Source: Candidatus Brevefilum sp.
GTDB lineage: Bacteria > Chloroflexota > Anaerolineae > Anaerolineales > Anaerolineaceae
Assembly (NCBI GenBank): GCA_019428905.1
Contig: JAHYJN010000010.1
Coordinates: 1-64,000, forward strand
Reading direction: 5' to 3'
DNA length: 64,000 nt
Made by a program: the position numbers and the translations under genes. The notes under the pieces are model-generated. The model was not told the DNA's origin and made no database searches. It saw nothing but the letters and a program-made list of their open reading frames with translations. Shown here piece by piece: positions 1 to 9,275 of this stretch; position 1 is the first letter of the stretch; every line of letters begins with the position of its first letter.

Positions 1-755
1 ACCCGCCGCTGCAGATAAGTGGGGTCGGCAGACAGGGTTACATCCCCGCTGGTGCCGCCACCTGACAGGCCTGTGCCCGCAGTCATGGCGGTGATATCGC
101 CCGTACCGCCAGAAACAGGCTCGCATACCACCGTGCCGTTGGCGTTGACAACCTTAATGGCATAACCGCTGCCGCACACGCCGCTGACGCGCGCCTGGAT
201 GACGGCTGTGTCAACCGAGAAGGCTGTGCTGGATAGGGTCAAACCTGAACCAGCCGCGTAGGTGGTGTTGTCATCGACACCATCTGCAAAACCAGGCGGC
301 ATCCCGCTAATACCTGCCCAGGGAACCTGGTTTGCAAAGGCCGCCGTTTTGGCAAACAACGCGTAGGGGGCAGCGGAAAGAAACTGACGGGGTGAGAGCG
401 GGGTATAGCTGCCACCGCCTGCCGGGCAGCGGACCGCGATCTCCAGCCAGCGGTTATCGCCCTGGAAGGCATTCGGTCCATAATCCAGCTGGACGGTAAA
501 ATAGCCTTCATCGACGTTGACATTCGTCAAGGTCAAGGGGCCGATTTGGCCGCCCTCCGTCAGGGCATCATACAAGCCAAAGGTGAAGTCGCAGGCGCCC
601 GAATAGGGGACATCACTGCTTTTGAGCTGACCTTGGTAGGTGAAGCCAGTCCCCAAGGATGTGCCCCTGGCCGTCTGTGCGCGAGCCAATCCGGGCATCA
701 GACACAGTAAGAGTAAGCTGACCGAACATATCTTAACGAAATTTTTAATTTTCAT
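1..755 (-). CDS. Secreted protein, C-terminus truncated by window edge; tail-fibre/adhesin-like motifs
   Basis: Hand translation from ATG at 755 (minus): [28 protein letters not shown] (signal peptide) ...[28 protein letters not shown]... [21 protein letters not shown]; open to window start, absent from the ORF track because it has no stop in the window. Confidence 0.8.
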   Translation of the reverse strand, partial: MKIKNFVKICSVSLLLLCLMPGLARAQTARGTSLGTGFTYQGQLKSSDVPYSGACDFTFGLYDALTEGGQIGPLTLTNVNVDEGYFTVQLDYGPNAFQGDNRWLEIAVRCPAGGGSYTPLSPRQFLSAAPYALFAKTAAFANQVPWAGISGMPPGFADGVDDNTTYAAGSGLTLSSTAFSVDTAVIQARVSGVCGSGYAIKVVNANGTVVCEPVSGGTGDITAMTAGTGLSGGGTSGDVTLSADPTYLQRR

Positions 756-1027
756 GACCACTCTCCTCGTAGATTGATTTATTGATCCATTGTTCACCTT
801 AAATAAAAACCACTGCTCTGGGAGCTAATTCCTGATTGCTGATAATGGAGAAAGGATCGATGAAGTGGGAATTAGTCCCAACTGCATGATATGAAGCTTA
901 GGTCCCCCAAGACTTGCTTTGCTAATTTCTTATATTATAGTGATAATCATAAATAATTACAACACTTAAATTCAAATATCAAGAGCAAAAGGTTTATTTT
1001 TCCATGTGTTGGGCTTCAAATCCGTAA

Positions 1028-1053
1028 CCTCTGACACCCCAAGCAAGGACGCT
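1028..1053 (-). repeat. Partial tRNA-Pro anticodon-arm-like duplicate
   Basis: CCTCTGACACCCCAAGCAAGGACGCT matches 22/26 to CCTCTTACACCCCATGCAAGCGCGCT (1720-1745) inside tRNA-Pro. Confidence 0.5.
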
Positions 1054-1058
1054 GATGT

Positions 1059-1104
1059 TTAAGTCTTCCCTGGAGCGCAGCGGAACACCTTTAGGTGCCG
1101 GGGA
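1059..1104. repeat. Direct repeat copy 1 of ttaagYcttccctggagcgcagcggaacamctttaggtgccgggg
   Basis: Near-identical to 1424-1470. Confidence 0.85.
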
Positions 1105-1423
1105 TTTTTTCAACCCCGGGGGTCTATGGATTAACCAAGGCGATAACCCATCGAACATAACTCACAAATAACTTTAAACAAAGACCCCCGGGGTTTTAAG
1201 AATATGCCGAGATGATTATGCCCATTGCAGGCGCAATTGAGTTTATTTTCCAATTCGTCACCAAAACCCCGGGGGACTCAGAATTACAGTCATAACGTGC
1301 TTGCTGGCCCCTTCATTTCCTTTCAGGACGCTATGCAGACAGGAGGCTAATGTTAATATGCTGGTGTGGACATCAGCGAGAACGGAGATGGCACCCTCAC
1401 CGAGGTAAGCGGCGGGATGAAGG

Positions 1424-1470
1424 TTAAGCCTTCCCTGGAGCGCAGCGGAACAACTTTAGGTGCCGGGGGA
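1424..1470. repeat. Direct repeat copy 2 of ttaagYcttccctggagcgcagcggaacamctttaggtgccgggg
   Basis: Near-identical to 1059-1104. Confidence 0.85.
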
Positions 1471-1659
1471 AGGTGGCACGCCGAAGGCGTGACGGCCTGC
1501 CCTGAGGAGGCACGACGTGAGGGATGAGGGGATTTGGACAACCTCGCGGTTATCGGCGGGATGGAGATCGCATCCCGCCCTGTGGAGAAAGTGGCGTGCC
1601 AAGAGCTTGATGGATACGATTGCCGATTATTTTTGTGATCATATGGGAAGATGGAAAGC

Positions 1660-1685
1660 AAAAACCGCCAGTTTATTGGCGGTTT
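1660..1685 (-). terminator. Rho-independent terminator downstream of tRNA-Pro
   Basis: Hairpin CCGCCA-gtttat-TGGCGG followed by a T-run when read on the minus strand. Confidence 0.7.
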
Positions 1686-1692
1686 GTTGTAG

Positions 1693-1767
1693 TCGGGGCG
1701 CTGGGATTTGAACCCAGGGCCTCTTACACCCCATGCAAGCGCGCTAGCCGGACTGCGCCACGCCCCG
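1693..1767 (-). tRNA. tRNA-Pro(GGG)
   Basis: Revcomp CGGGGCG...CTTGCATGGGGTGTAAG...CTGGGTTCAAATCCCAG CGCCCCG A: acceptor, anticodon (loop ATGGGGT, anticodon GGG) and T arms fold; CCA not encoded. Confidence 0.95.
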
Positions 1768-1937
1768 ATTACAGCCTGTATTATAGCCGTCTTTGTTTGG
1801 TTTGGCAAGCAAGGAAATTCTCATTATTAAAACTGCCAAATTTGGCCAATTTGACGTCACAAAACCAGCTTTGGCCCTGATGTTATCCTAGGTGTGTTTT
1901 TAATTGTTAATGATTTCCGCAAAAAACCAAAAAAGTA

Positions 1938-1966
1938 TTGACAAGAATCGCAAATTAATATACGAT
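1938..1966 (+). promoter_or_regulatory. Candidate sigma-70 promoter for the DeoR gene
   Basis: TTGACA (1938-1943), 17-nt spacer, TACGAT (1961-1966). Confidence 0.6.
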
Positions 1967-2016
1967 ATTCTTATCGATATCAACAAATTATCTGCAAATA
2001 ATCGCAAAGGTGGTCC

Positions 2017-2808
2017 GTGGTAACCCATAAACGCCGGCAATTTCTACTCGACATGATACAAAAACAGCCCTGTTTGCGTGTTTCTGAAATGGCTGAAGAG
2101 CTGGATGTTTCCGAGGGCACCATCCGCAATGACCTGAATGCACTGCAAGGTGAAGGGTTGGTTAAACGGGTCCATGGTGGAGCGGTGGTGATAGAACGCA
2201 GTGCCATCGGCAATAACTCCTTTTTTACACGCTATGACCAGAACCTGGATAGGAAAAATGCCATCGCCCGTGAAGCAGCGAAGTTGGTTTCGGATGGGGA
2301 TTCGATTTTACTAGACGCCAGCAGCACAGCCTATTGTCTGGCGTGCGCGCTCGCTGACCGGAAAGATTTGAGGGTGGTCACGAACGGGTTTAACACAGCC
2401 AACGAGCTGGCCAAGAACAATTCGAATAACGTGGCATTGATTGGGGGGATGGTCAACTATAGCAGTTCTTCTGTGACCGGCCTGTTAAGCGAGCGGATCA
2501 TCGAGGACTTACACGTACAAAAAGCGTTTCTCTCTTGCAGCGGGTTCAGCCTGGAGCGGGGGATGACCGAAGTGCATTTAAACGAAGCGCAGCTCAAGCG
2601 CAAAGTGATCCACATCACAGATCAATTAATTGCCCTGATCGATTCGTCGAAATTTGGCAAAGAAGACATGACACCCTTTGCCAAATTGGAAAATATCGAC
2701 AAATTATTTACTGATGGTGAAATAAGCCATGAGTGGAAGGAGAGGCTTTCTATGGCTGGGATCGATACCGTAATTTGCCATCATGAAGCAAATGCAACCT
2801 ATGACTGA
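2017..2808 (+). CDS. DeoR/GlpR-family transcriptional regulator
   Basis: N-terminal HTH RRQFLLDMIQKQPCLRVSEMAEELDVSEGTIRNDLNAL; sugar-phosphate sensor domain. Confidence 0.93.
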   Translation: MVTHKRRQFLLDMIQKQPCLRVSEMAEELDVSEGTIRNDLNALQGEGLVKRVHGGAVVIERSAIGNNSFFTRYDQNLDRKNAIAREAAKLVSDGDSILLDASSTAYCLACALADRKDLRVVTNGFNTANELAKNNSNNVALIGGMVNYSSSSVTGLLSERIIEDLHVQKAFLSCSGFSLERGMTEVHLNEAQLKRKVIHITDQLIALIDSSKFGKEDMTPFAKLENIDKLFTDGEISHEWKERLSMAGIDTVICHHEANATYD

Positions 2809-2993
2809 GCTAAAACATAAATTCAGAAATTTCATCTATGTCTATTATAAAAAAGAGGTTTTTCAAGCTTTTGTGTTCCAACCAACACTGTTTCTTTAGT
2901 TGCTCATTCACAGAAATTCGCTGATTATAATCACTCGATTTTATTCAAATTTATAGACCATTTCTTCAAAATAACTGACGATTTACCAGGAGA

Positions 2994-4499
2994 TTGATAG
3001 GGACGATGATTGATGAAAATAATGAAATAATTCTTGGAGTCCAAGGATTGACACACCACTTTCCTGGCATTGTTGCACTCAAAAATGTAAATTTTGACTT
3101 ACATAAAGGAGAAATACATGCGTTGGTGGGAGAAAATGGTGCAGGAAAATCCACAATGATCAATATCATTGCCGGCGTATTGCAACCAAGTAGCGGCAGA
3201 TTAATTATAAATGGATCACCCACGACCTTTCAAAATCCTTCAGATGCCCAACAAGCAGGTATTAGTGTTATTTTCCAGGAATTCAACCTTGTTCCCCAAT
3301 TAAGTGTTGCCGAGAACATTTTTATAAATCGTGAACCAACACGTTTTGGAATGATCGACTGGAAAAAAATGAATGAAAAAGCTAGCGAGGTACTTAAACG
3401 CCTTAAAATTGACATTGATCCCCGCTTAACAGTATCATCTCTTTCGATAGCCCAACAACAACTTACTGAGATTGCGCGTGGACTTGCTTTCAACGCTCAA
3501 GTGATCGTGATGGATGAACCAACCGCTGCCCTCTCAGAACGAGAAATTGATCAGTTATTAAGTATCGTTAAGTCTTTAGCAAATGAGGGTGTGAGTGTTA
3601 TTTATGTCTCGCATAAATTGGAAGAGGTGTTTAAGGTCGCTGATCGAATTACTGTCTTACGAGATGGGGTCCGTATTATAACTAAAAATGCATCTGAAGT
3701 TAGTGAAGATGATGTCATTTTTGCCATGGTTGGACGTGCGCTTATTCATGGAAGATGTCCAGAGCGAAAGCTAGGCCCTGTTGTCTTATCAGTTAAGAAT
3801 CTAAATGTTGACAATTTCATAAAAGACTTTTCAATGGATTTACATCAAGGCGAAGTCCTCGGCTTAGGCGGTTTAATGGGTAGTGGGGCAAATCGGGTCA
3901 TTGAAGCGCTCTTTGGATTACGAGATAGCTATGTTGATGAATTAACGCTTGATGGATCTGCTTTAGCCATCAACAACCCACGTGATGCAATCCATTCTCG
4001 AATTGGGTATGTACCTAACGATCGTAAAAAAGACGGTTTGCTTCCTGATCTTTCTGTAAAACATAATATCAGCATTGGTATTATTGAACGCTTAAAGAAA
4101 GTGTTTTGGATTGTTGCAGAAAATGAGCAGGAAATAACTGAAACATATGTTAATAAATTGAATGTTCGGTGTACGAGCATAAACCAAAGAATTCTAAACT
4201 TAAGTGGGGGTAACCAACAAAAAGTCATTCTAGCACGTTCTTTAGCAGAAGAATGCAATGTTCTTCTTTTATCAGAACCAACCCGTGGCGTTGATGTCGG
4301 AGCTAAAGCTGAAATATACAGCCTAATTGACTCTTTGGTAGATTCAGGCATGGCTGTCATCTTACAATCGTCCGAATTAAATGAATTTATTCGCTTAGCT
4401 AACCGAGTTATGATCTTTTCGTCTGGACAGGTAAAGGGAGAATTGACAGGTGATCAGATCACTGAAGAATCAATGATGGCACTGGCAACACGCGTTTAG
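2994..4499 (+). CDS. Sugar ABC transporter, duplicated ATPase (RbsA/RhaT-type)
   Basis: Two NBDs: GENGAGKST, VIVMDEPTAAL; second LSGGNQQKV, LLLSEPTRGVDVGAK. Start could be ATG 3006. Confidence 0.93.
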   Translation: MIGTMIDENNEIILGVQGLTHHFPGIVALKNVNFDLHKGEIHALVGENGAGKSTMINIIAGVLQPSSGRLIINGSPTTFQNPSDAQQAGISVIFQEFNLVPQLSVAENIFINREPTRFGMIDWKKMNEKASEVLKRLKIDIDPRLTVSSLSIAQQQLTEIARGLAFNAQVIVMDEPTAALSEREIDQLLSIVKSLANEGVSVIYVSHKLEEVFKVADRITVLRDGVRIITKNASEVSEDDVIFAMVGRALIHGRCPERKLGPVVLSVKNLNVDNFIKDFSMDLHQGEVLGLGGLMGSGANRVIEALFGLRDSYVDELTLDGSALAINNPRDAIHSRIGYVPNDRKKDGLLPDLSVKHNISIGIIERLKKVFWIVAENEQEITETYVNKLNVRCTSINQRILNLSGGNQQKVILARSLAEECNVLLLSEPTRGVDVGAKAEIYSLIDSLVDSGMAVILQSSELNEFIRLANRVMIFSSGQVKGELTGDQITEESMMALATRV

Positions 4500-4508
4500 G
4501 AGTTAGCA

Positions 4509-5471
4509 ATGAAGAAATTCTTAGTTGAATTCTGGAAATCATATAGCATTGTCATCGTGGTCATAGTAATTGGTCTCGTTTTGGGATTACTGGCGCCTCG
4601 CTTTCTAACAAAGGATAATCTAATAAATGTGATGACTAATGCAAGCCTCGTTGCAATCGTTGGATTAGGTATGACTCTTGCCATTGCTAGTGGAAACTTT
4701 GATTTATCCGTTGGAGCGACAGCTTCATTTGCCGGATGTATTTCATTTAGCTTAGTACCAATTCTTGGCGTTCCATTGAGTATTATTGCAGGCGTCATTG
4801 TAGGTGCAGTGGTTGGACTAATTAATGGGTTAATTATCTCCGAATTGCGTGTTCCAGCCTTCATTGCCACCCTCAGCATGATGACAATTGTGAGAGGATT
4901 TACACTGATATTCACGAATGGGCGGGACTTATATCTCTTCGGGCAAACAGAATATAAAATTCTATCTGGTCAGCTTATATTGGGGATTTCCACACCCATT
5001 TTCTTTGCAATAGGAATTGCACTTCTATTTGGTTTTGTAAAAAAATACACTCGCTTTGGGAGACATATTTTAGCTATGGGTGGAAATCTTTCGGCAGCCT
5101 CGCGGTCAGGCGTTAGAACATCCTTTGTTTTATGGGGTATCTTTTCAATCGTAGGCGCGACTGCAGCCCTCACAGGAATGATTATTAGTTCGCAAGTATT
5201 AACGGCTAATGCCCGGTTGGCAACAGGATTGGAATTGTCAGCCATTGCAGTGGTGATATTGGGAGGAACTGCATTATCTGGTGGGCAAGCAACAGTAATC
5301 GGAACGCTCTTAGGAGCGTTATTGATCTCAATGATTAACAATGGTCTCAACCTACTAAATGTTCCGATTTTTTATCAAGAACTCACAGTTGGTGCACTGA
5401 TGTTAGGTGCCTTAGCTGTAAAAATGCAAAAAGGCTTTAAGATCAGCAGTCTCTTAAGGAGTCGATCATGA
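4509..5471 (+). CDS. Sugar ABC transporter permease (RbsC-type)
   Basis: Multi-TM; GNFDLSVGATASFAG and VVILGGTALSGGQATVIGTLLGALL motifs. Confidence 0.92.
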   Translation: MKKFLVEFWKSYSIVIVVIVIGLVLGLLAPRFLTKDNLINVMTNASLVAIVGLGMTLAIASGNFDLSVGATASFAGCISFSLVPILGVPLSIIAGVIVGAVVGLINGLIISELRVPAFIATLSMMTIVRGFTLIFTNGRDLYLFGQTEYKILSGQLILGISTPIFFAIGIALLFGFVKKYTRFGRHILAMGGNLSAASRSGVRTSFVLWGIFSIVGATAALTGMIISSQVLTANARLATGLELSAIAVVILGGTALSGGQATVIGTLLGALLISMINNGLNLLNVPIFYQELTVGALMLGALAVKMQKGFKISSLLRSRS

Positions 5472-6517
5472 CAGTTGCAGAAAAACAAATAAAAAAATTC
5501 TCCGTAAAATTAGGGTGGGATTTATTATGGGAGAGGTATGGAATTGCTACGGTTGTCCTTATTGCTTGGGTCATCGCATTCTTCTTCGTTCCAAATTTTA
5601 GAAATCCAGACAACATGCTGAACGTTATCCGGCAGTCAGCATTTGTGGGTTGTGCTGCCGTGGGTATGACAATTGCCATTATCTCTGGGACATTTGATCT
5701 ATCGGTCGGTTCAACACTTGCGCTTTCTGCATATTTAGGATTAATGGTTGTTTCCACAACGGAATCAGTCCTGCTAGCTATTTTGGTAACAGTCCTGGTT
5801 GCAATGCTCATTGGATTAATCAATGGGCTTTTAATTACCAAAGTTGGCATCTCTGCCTTTATAACAACCCTTGGCATGTCTTTCATAGTGCGCGGATTAT
5901 CGTATATTATTTCAAAAGGCGGAGAACCCGTAAGATATAATGCGAAAGCCTTTATTTGGTGGGGCAATGGAAGTTTCTTAAGAATTCCAATACCCTTCAT
6001 TATTTTTATAATCTGTGCCTTAGCGGGGTGGTTTATCCTTAAAAAAACACCCTTTGGCCGCTATGTTTTTAGCATTGGTACAAACGAAAAAGCAGCTAAA
6101 GTTGCTGGTGTCCCGGTTCAAAGAACGATTATTTTCATCTTCATTATCGTCGGTCTATTTACTGGGATATCTGCTTTTCTGATCGGTTCACGCTTATACT
6201 CCGCTGGGCCAGGATTAGAGCCCGGCTTTGAATTAAGCGTCATCGCTGCGGTCGTGTTAGGAGGAACACGTCTCGCAGGTGGGCGAGGCTCTATCTTAGG
6301 AACGATCGCTGCCTGTCTGCTTTATGCAACCATGGGTAACATTCTCAATTTGTTGCACGCTGATGCGTTTGTTCAGCGTGTAGCAGTTGGAATGATTTTG
6401 TTACTTGCTTTGTCGATAGAAGGAATTCGGCAACGTATTTTTGAGCATTCAAGCCGTCGGATAACAACATTAGAGATCGAACCCAATTCCAACGAATATC
6501 AAGGAGGTCAAGCATAA
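5468..6517 (+). CDS. Sugar ABC transporter permease (RbsC-type), second paralog
   Basis: Multi-TM; GTFDLSVGSTLALS, VVLGGTRLAGGRGSILGT; overlaps the previous stop by 4 nt. Confidence 0.92.
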   Translation: MTVAEKQIKKFSVKLGWDLLWERYGIATVVLIAWVIAFFFVPNFRNPDNMLNVIRQSAFVGCAAVGMTIAIISGTFDLSVGSTLALSAYLGLMVVSTTESVLLAILVTVLVAMLIGLINGLLITKVGISAFITTLGMSFIVRGLSYIISKGGEPVRYNAKAFIWWGNGSFLRIPIPFIIFIICALAGWFILKKTPFGRYVFSIGTNEKAAKVAGVPVQRTIIFIFIIVGLFTGISAFLIGSRLYSAGPGLEPGFELSVIAAVVLGGTRLAGGRGSILGTIAACLLYATMGNILNLLHADAFVQRVAVGMILLLALSIEGIRQRIFEHSSRRITTLEIEPNSNEYQGGQA

Positions 6518-6573
6518 GAAATAATCATTTGTTCAAGAAAATAATAAAATAAATCAAATACAAAGGAGAAAAA

Positions 6574-7533
6574 ATGAACCAAAAAATTTTTAAATTGATT
6601 ACTGCATTACTTGTACTGTCTTTCGTCCTAGCAGCTTGCGGCTCATCGGGGGAAGAGGCGACATCAGAAAGTAGGACAATAGGCTTTTCTGTATATGATA
6701 TGCAATATGGTTTCTTCCAGGATATGGAAGCAGGCACAAGAGAAGGTGCTAAAGATGCGGGTTATGATTACATTCTTGTGGACCAGAAATCTAGTGAATC
6801 GACCATGGTATCTGCGACCATCGATCTCATTAACCAGGGTATCGATGCGTTGATTATTTCCCCCTTCAAGCCAGATGCCCTTGGCCCAATCGTTGATGCG
6901 GCCAAAGAAAAAGGCATTCCAGTGGTGGTGAATGACATTGGCGGTGGTGGTACAGATTATAATGTCATCGTTATCTCCAACAATTACGAGGGTGGTGTAA
7001 TGGCCGCCGAGCACATGGATGAACTCATTTCCGCTGCTGGCAAACCCAAAAAGGTTGCATCCATTACCTGTGAAGCTAGCGCTGTTTATGCGGCCCGCCG
7101 TAATGTGGGTTTCGAAGCTAAAATTAAAGAGCTTGGCTACGAAGTGGTGGCAACCCTATCTGGCAATAGCCAACAAGAACAGGGCTATAAAGTGATGCAG
7201 GATATTCTCACGGCGAACCCGGATGTTTCAGGTGTGTTCTCCTGTAACGATCCGATGGCTGTCGGAGCGGCCCAAGCCATTTCGGATGCTGGCCTCAGTG
7301 GGGCTTCCGACATCTTTGTGATTGGCTTTAATGCCGATGAGATAGCACTTGAATCCATCAAAGCGGGTGATATGGCTGCAACTGTGCAACAGGTGCCCTT
7401 TGAAATGGGTAAGATGACCGTTGAACTTGCCACTCAGCTCATGAACGGAAAAACGCTGGCATATGACAACGCTGAACTACGTGAGATTTTTGTTCCCGTG
7501 AATTTAATTACACTTGATAATATACCAAATTAG
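6574..7533 (+). CDS. Sugar ABC transporter substrate-binding lipoprotein
   Basis: Lipobox LAACGSS; periplasmic binding protein fold (TIGFSVYDMQYGFFQDMEAGTREGAK). Confidence 0.93.
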   Translation: MNQKIFKLITALLVLSFVLAACGSSGEEATSESRTIGFSVYDMQYGFFQDMEAGTREGAKDAGYDYILVDQKSSESTMVSATIDLINQGIDALIISPFKPDALGPIVDAAKEKGIPVVVNDIGGGGTDYNVIVISNNYEGGVMAAEHMDELISAAGKPKKVASITCEASAVYAARRNVGFEAKIKELGYEVVATLSGNSQQEQGYKVMQDILTANPDVSGVFSCNDPMAVGAAQAISDAGLSGASDIFVIGFNADEIALESIKAGDMAATVQQVPFEMGKMTVELATQLMNGKTLAYDNAELREIFVPVNLITLDNIPN

Positions 7534-7544
7534 TCTTCTAGAAT

Positions 7545-7580
7545 ATTATGCCTCCCTAAGCTAATTTAGGGAGGCATAAT
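7545..7580 (+). terminator. Strong 15-bp perfect hairpin after the SBP gene (attenuator/stabiliser candidate)
   Basis: attatgcctccctaa-gctaat-ttagggaggcataat; no downstream U-run. Confidence 0.6.
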
Positions 7581-7652
7581 GGAATTATTACTGTTTTCTT
7601 AATTCAAAGGTTTTATGATCTTATAGACAAATATTAAAAGCTTGAGGAAAAA

Positions 7653-9086
7653 ATGAACCTAACTGATGGTGTCTTAAAAATTGGTTTGTTTGGGATTGGT
7701 CTTGATACATATTGGCCACAATTTACAGGATTGAAAGAGAGACTCATAAGTCACCAAAATAAAATTGTTCAAAGGTTGAACCGAGATGGTGTTGTTGTCG
7801 TCAATGCAGGTTTGGTTGATAATTTAGAAAAATCCTTTGAAGCAGCTAATTTATTCATAAATGAAAACGTGGACCTGATTTTTCTTTATATTTCTACCTA
7901 TGCCCTTAGTTCTACAGTTCTCCCAGTTGTTCAAAGTTCAAATGCACCAGTGGTTGTTCTTAATCTTCAGCCAACAAAGAAAATTGATTATCAAAGATTT
8001 AATAAATTATCCAGTCGAGAAGAAAAAACTGGAGAATGGTTAGCCCATTGCCAGGCTGTTTCCGCCCCTGAAATTGCAAGTGTTTTTAACCGTACCAATA
8101 TTGATTATCACCTCATCACAGGAACACTTGATGATAAGGATGCTTGGGATGAAATTAATGATTGGGTAGATGGCGCTTTTGCAGCAAAAATCGTTCAACA
8201 GAGTCGGATTGGGTTATTAGGTCATTACTATTGCGGTATGCTCGATGTATATTCGGATTACACGCAGCTTAGTGGTGCTTTTAAGAACCATTTTGAGCTC
8301 GTAGAGATGGATGAACTTAAATCGATACGCGATCGTGTTACAGAGAAAAATATTGAAGAAATGTTGAACGAATTTAATCAGGTCTTTGATATCAGCCCTG
8401 AATGCAGTCAAGAGGAGTTACATCGAGCTGCAAAAACAAGTGTTGCATTACATCAGTTAATTAAGTTACACAGTCTGAATGCTTTGGCTTATTATTACGA
8501 AGGTCAACCTGGTAATGAACATGAAAATATTATTACGTCGATTATCGCTGGTAACACACTCCTGACCGCGAAACATGTACCCGTTGCAGGCGAATATGAA
8601 GTTAAAAATGTAATTGCGATGAAAATCATGGATATTTTGGGCTCAGGTGGTTCTTTTTCTGAATTCTATGCGATGGATTTCGATGATGACATTATTATGC
8701 TTGGCCATGACGGACCTGGACACGCAATTATTGCCGAAGGAAAAGTGAAACTGGTCCCATTGAAAGTTTATCATGGTAAACCAGGAAAGGGATTATCAAT
8801 CCAAATGAGTGTTAAAAACGGACCTGTTACTATCCTGTCTGTTTGCCAAGATCGACAAGGAAATATTAAATTGCTTGTTGCTGAAGGTGAATCTGTTCCT
8901 GGGCCAATACTTGATATTGGCAACACTAATAGCCGTTATCGTTTCTCGATTGGCGTAAAAGCCTACATCAATGCTTGGGCTGAAGCTGGGCCGTCTCACC
9001 ATTGTGCCATTGGTATCGGTCATGTAGCAGGGAAAATTAGACGTTTGGCCGATATTCTCGGTATTGAATTCCAGCAGATCTGTTGA
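7653..9086 (+). CDS. L-fucose/L-arabinose isomerase-family protein
   Basis: C-terminal GGSFSEFYAMDFDDDIIMLGHDGPGH... typical of arabinose/fucose isomerase-like proteins. Confidence 0.7.
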   Translation: MNLTDGVLKIGLFGIGLDTYWPQFTGLKERLISHQNKIVQRLNRDGVVVVNAGLVDNLEKSFEAANLFINENVDLIFLYISTYALSSTVLPVVQSSNAPVVVLNLQPTKKIDYQRFNKLSSREEKTGEWLAHCQAVSAPEIASVFNRTNIDYHLITGTLDDKDAWDEINDWVDGAFAAKIVQQSRIGLLGHYYCGMLDVYSDYTQLSGAFKNHFELVEMDELKSIRDRVTEKNIEEMLNEFNQVFDISPECSQEELHRAAKTSVALHQLIKLHSLNALAYYYEGQPGNEHENIITSIIAGNTLLTAKHVPVAGEYEVKNVIAMKIMDILGSGGSFSEFYAMDFDDDIIMLGHDGPGHAIIAEGKVKLVPLKVYHGKPGKGLSIQMSVKNGPVTILSVCQDRQGNIKLLVAEGESVPGPILDIGNTNSRYRFSIGVKAYINAWAEAGPSHHCAIGIGHVAGKIRRLADILGIEFQQIC

Positions 9087-9275
9087 GTTTTCTAATGTCA
9101 TAAGGATAGGTATTATCAGAAAGAACGATCTTTTGCATTATTGCAAAATTATGATGTCTGTAGAGAGTAATTCTTCATCCCGATCATCGTCTCATCATGA
9201 TCTACCCGGAAAGAGGATTTATCAAAACGAATTAGTGAAAAAACATGAAGACAAATGACAATCTTGGATTGAGCT

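Noticed and set aside
239-523. 94-aa minus ORF
   Set aside because: Out of frame within the larger edge-truncated secreted protein on the same strand.
820-879. Inverted repeat gggagctaattcc ... gggaattagtccc
   Set aside because: Imperfect arms with a 34-nt loop and no adjacent T-run; too weak to call.
1353-1880. ORFs 1353-1808 (-), 1517-1711 (+), 1620-1880 (+)
   Set aside because: They overlap the tRNA-Pro and palindromic repeats; no protein-like composition.
4496-6000. Long antisense ORFs 4496-4915, 4970-5350, 5443-6000 (-)
   Set aside because: Antisense to clear permease genes; shadow ORFs.
9064-9258. 64-aa plus ORF between the isomerase and rhaB
   Set aside because: Overlaps the isomerase end; Ser-rich, no recognisable features or RBS.
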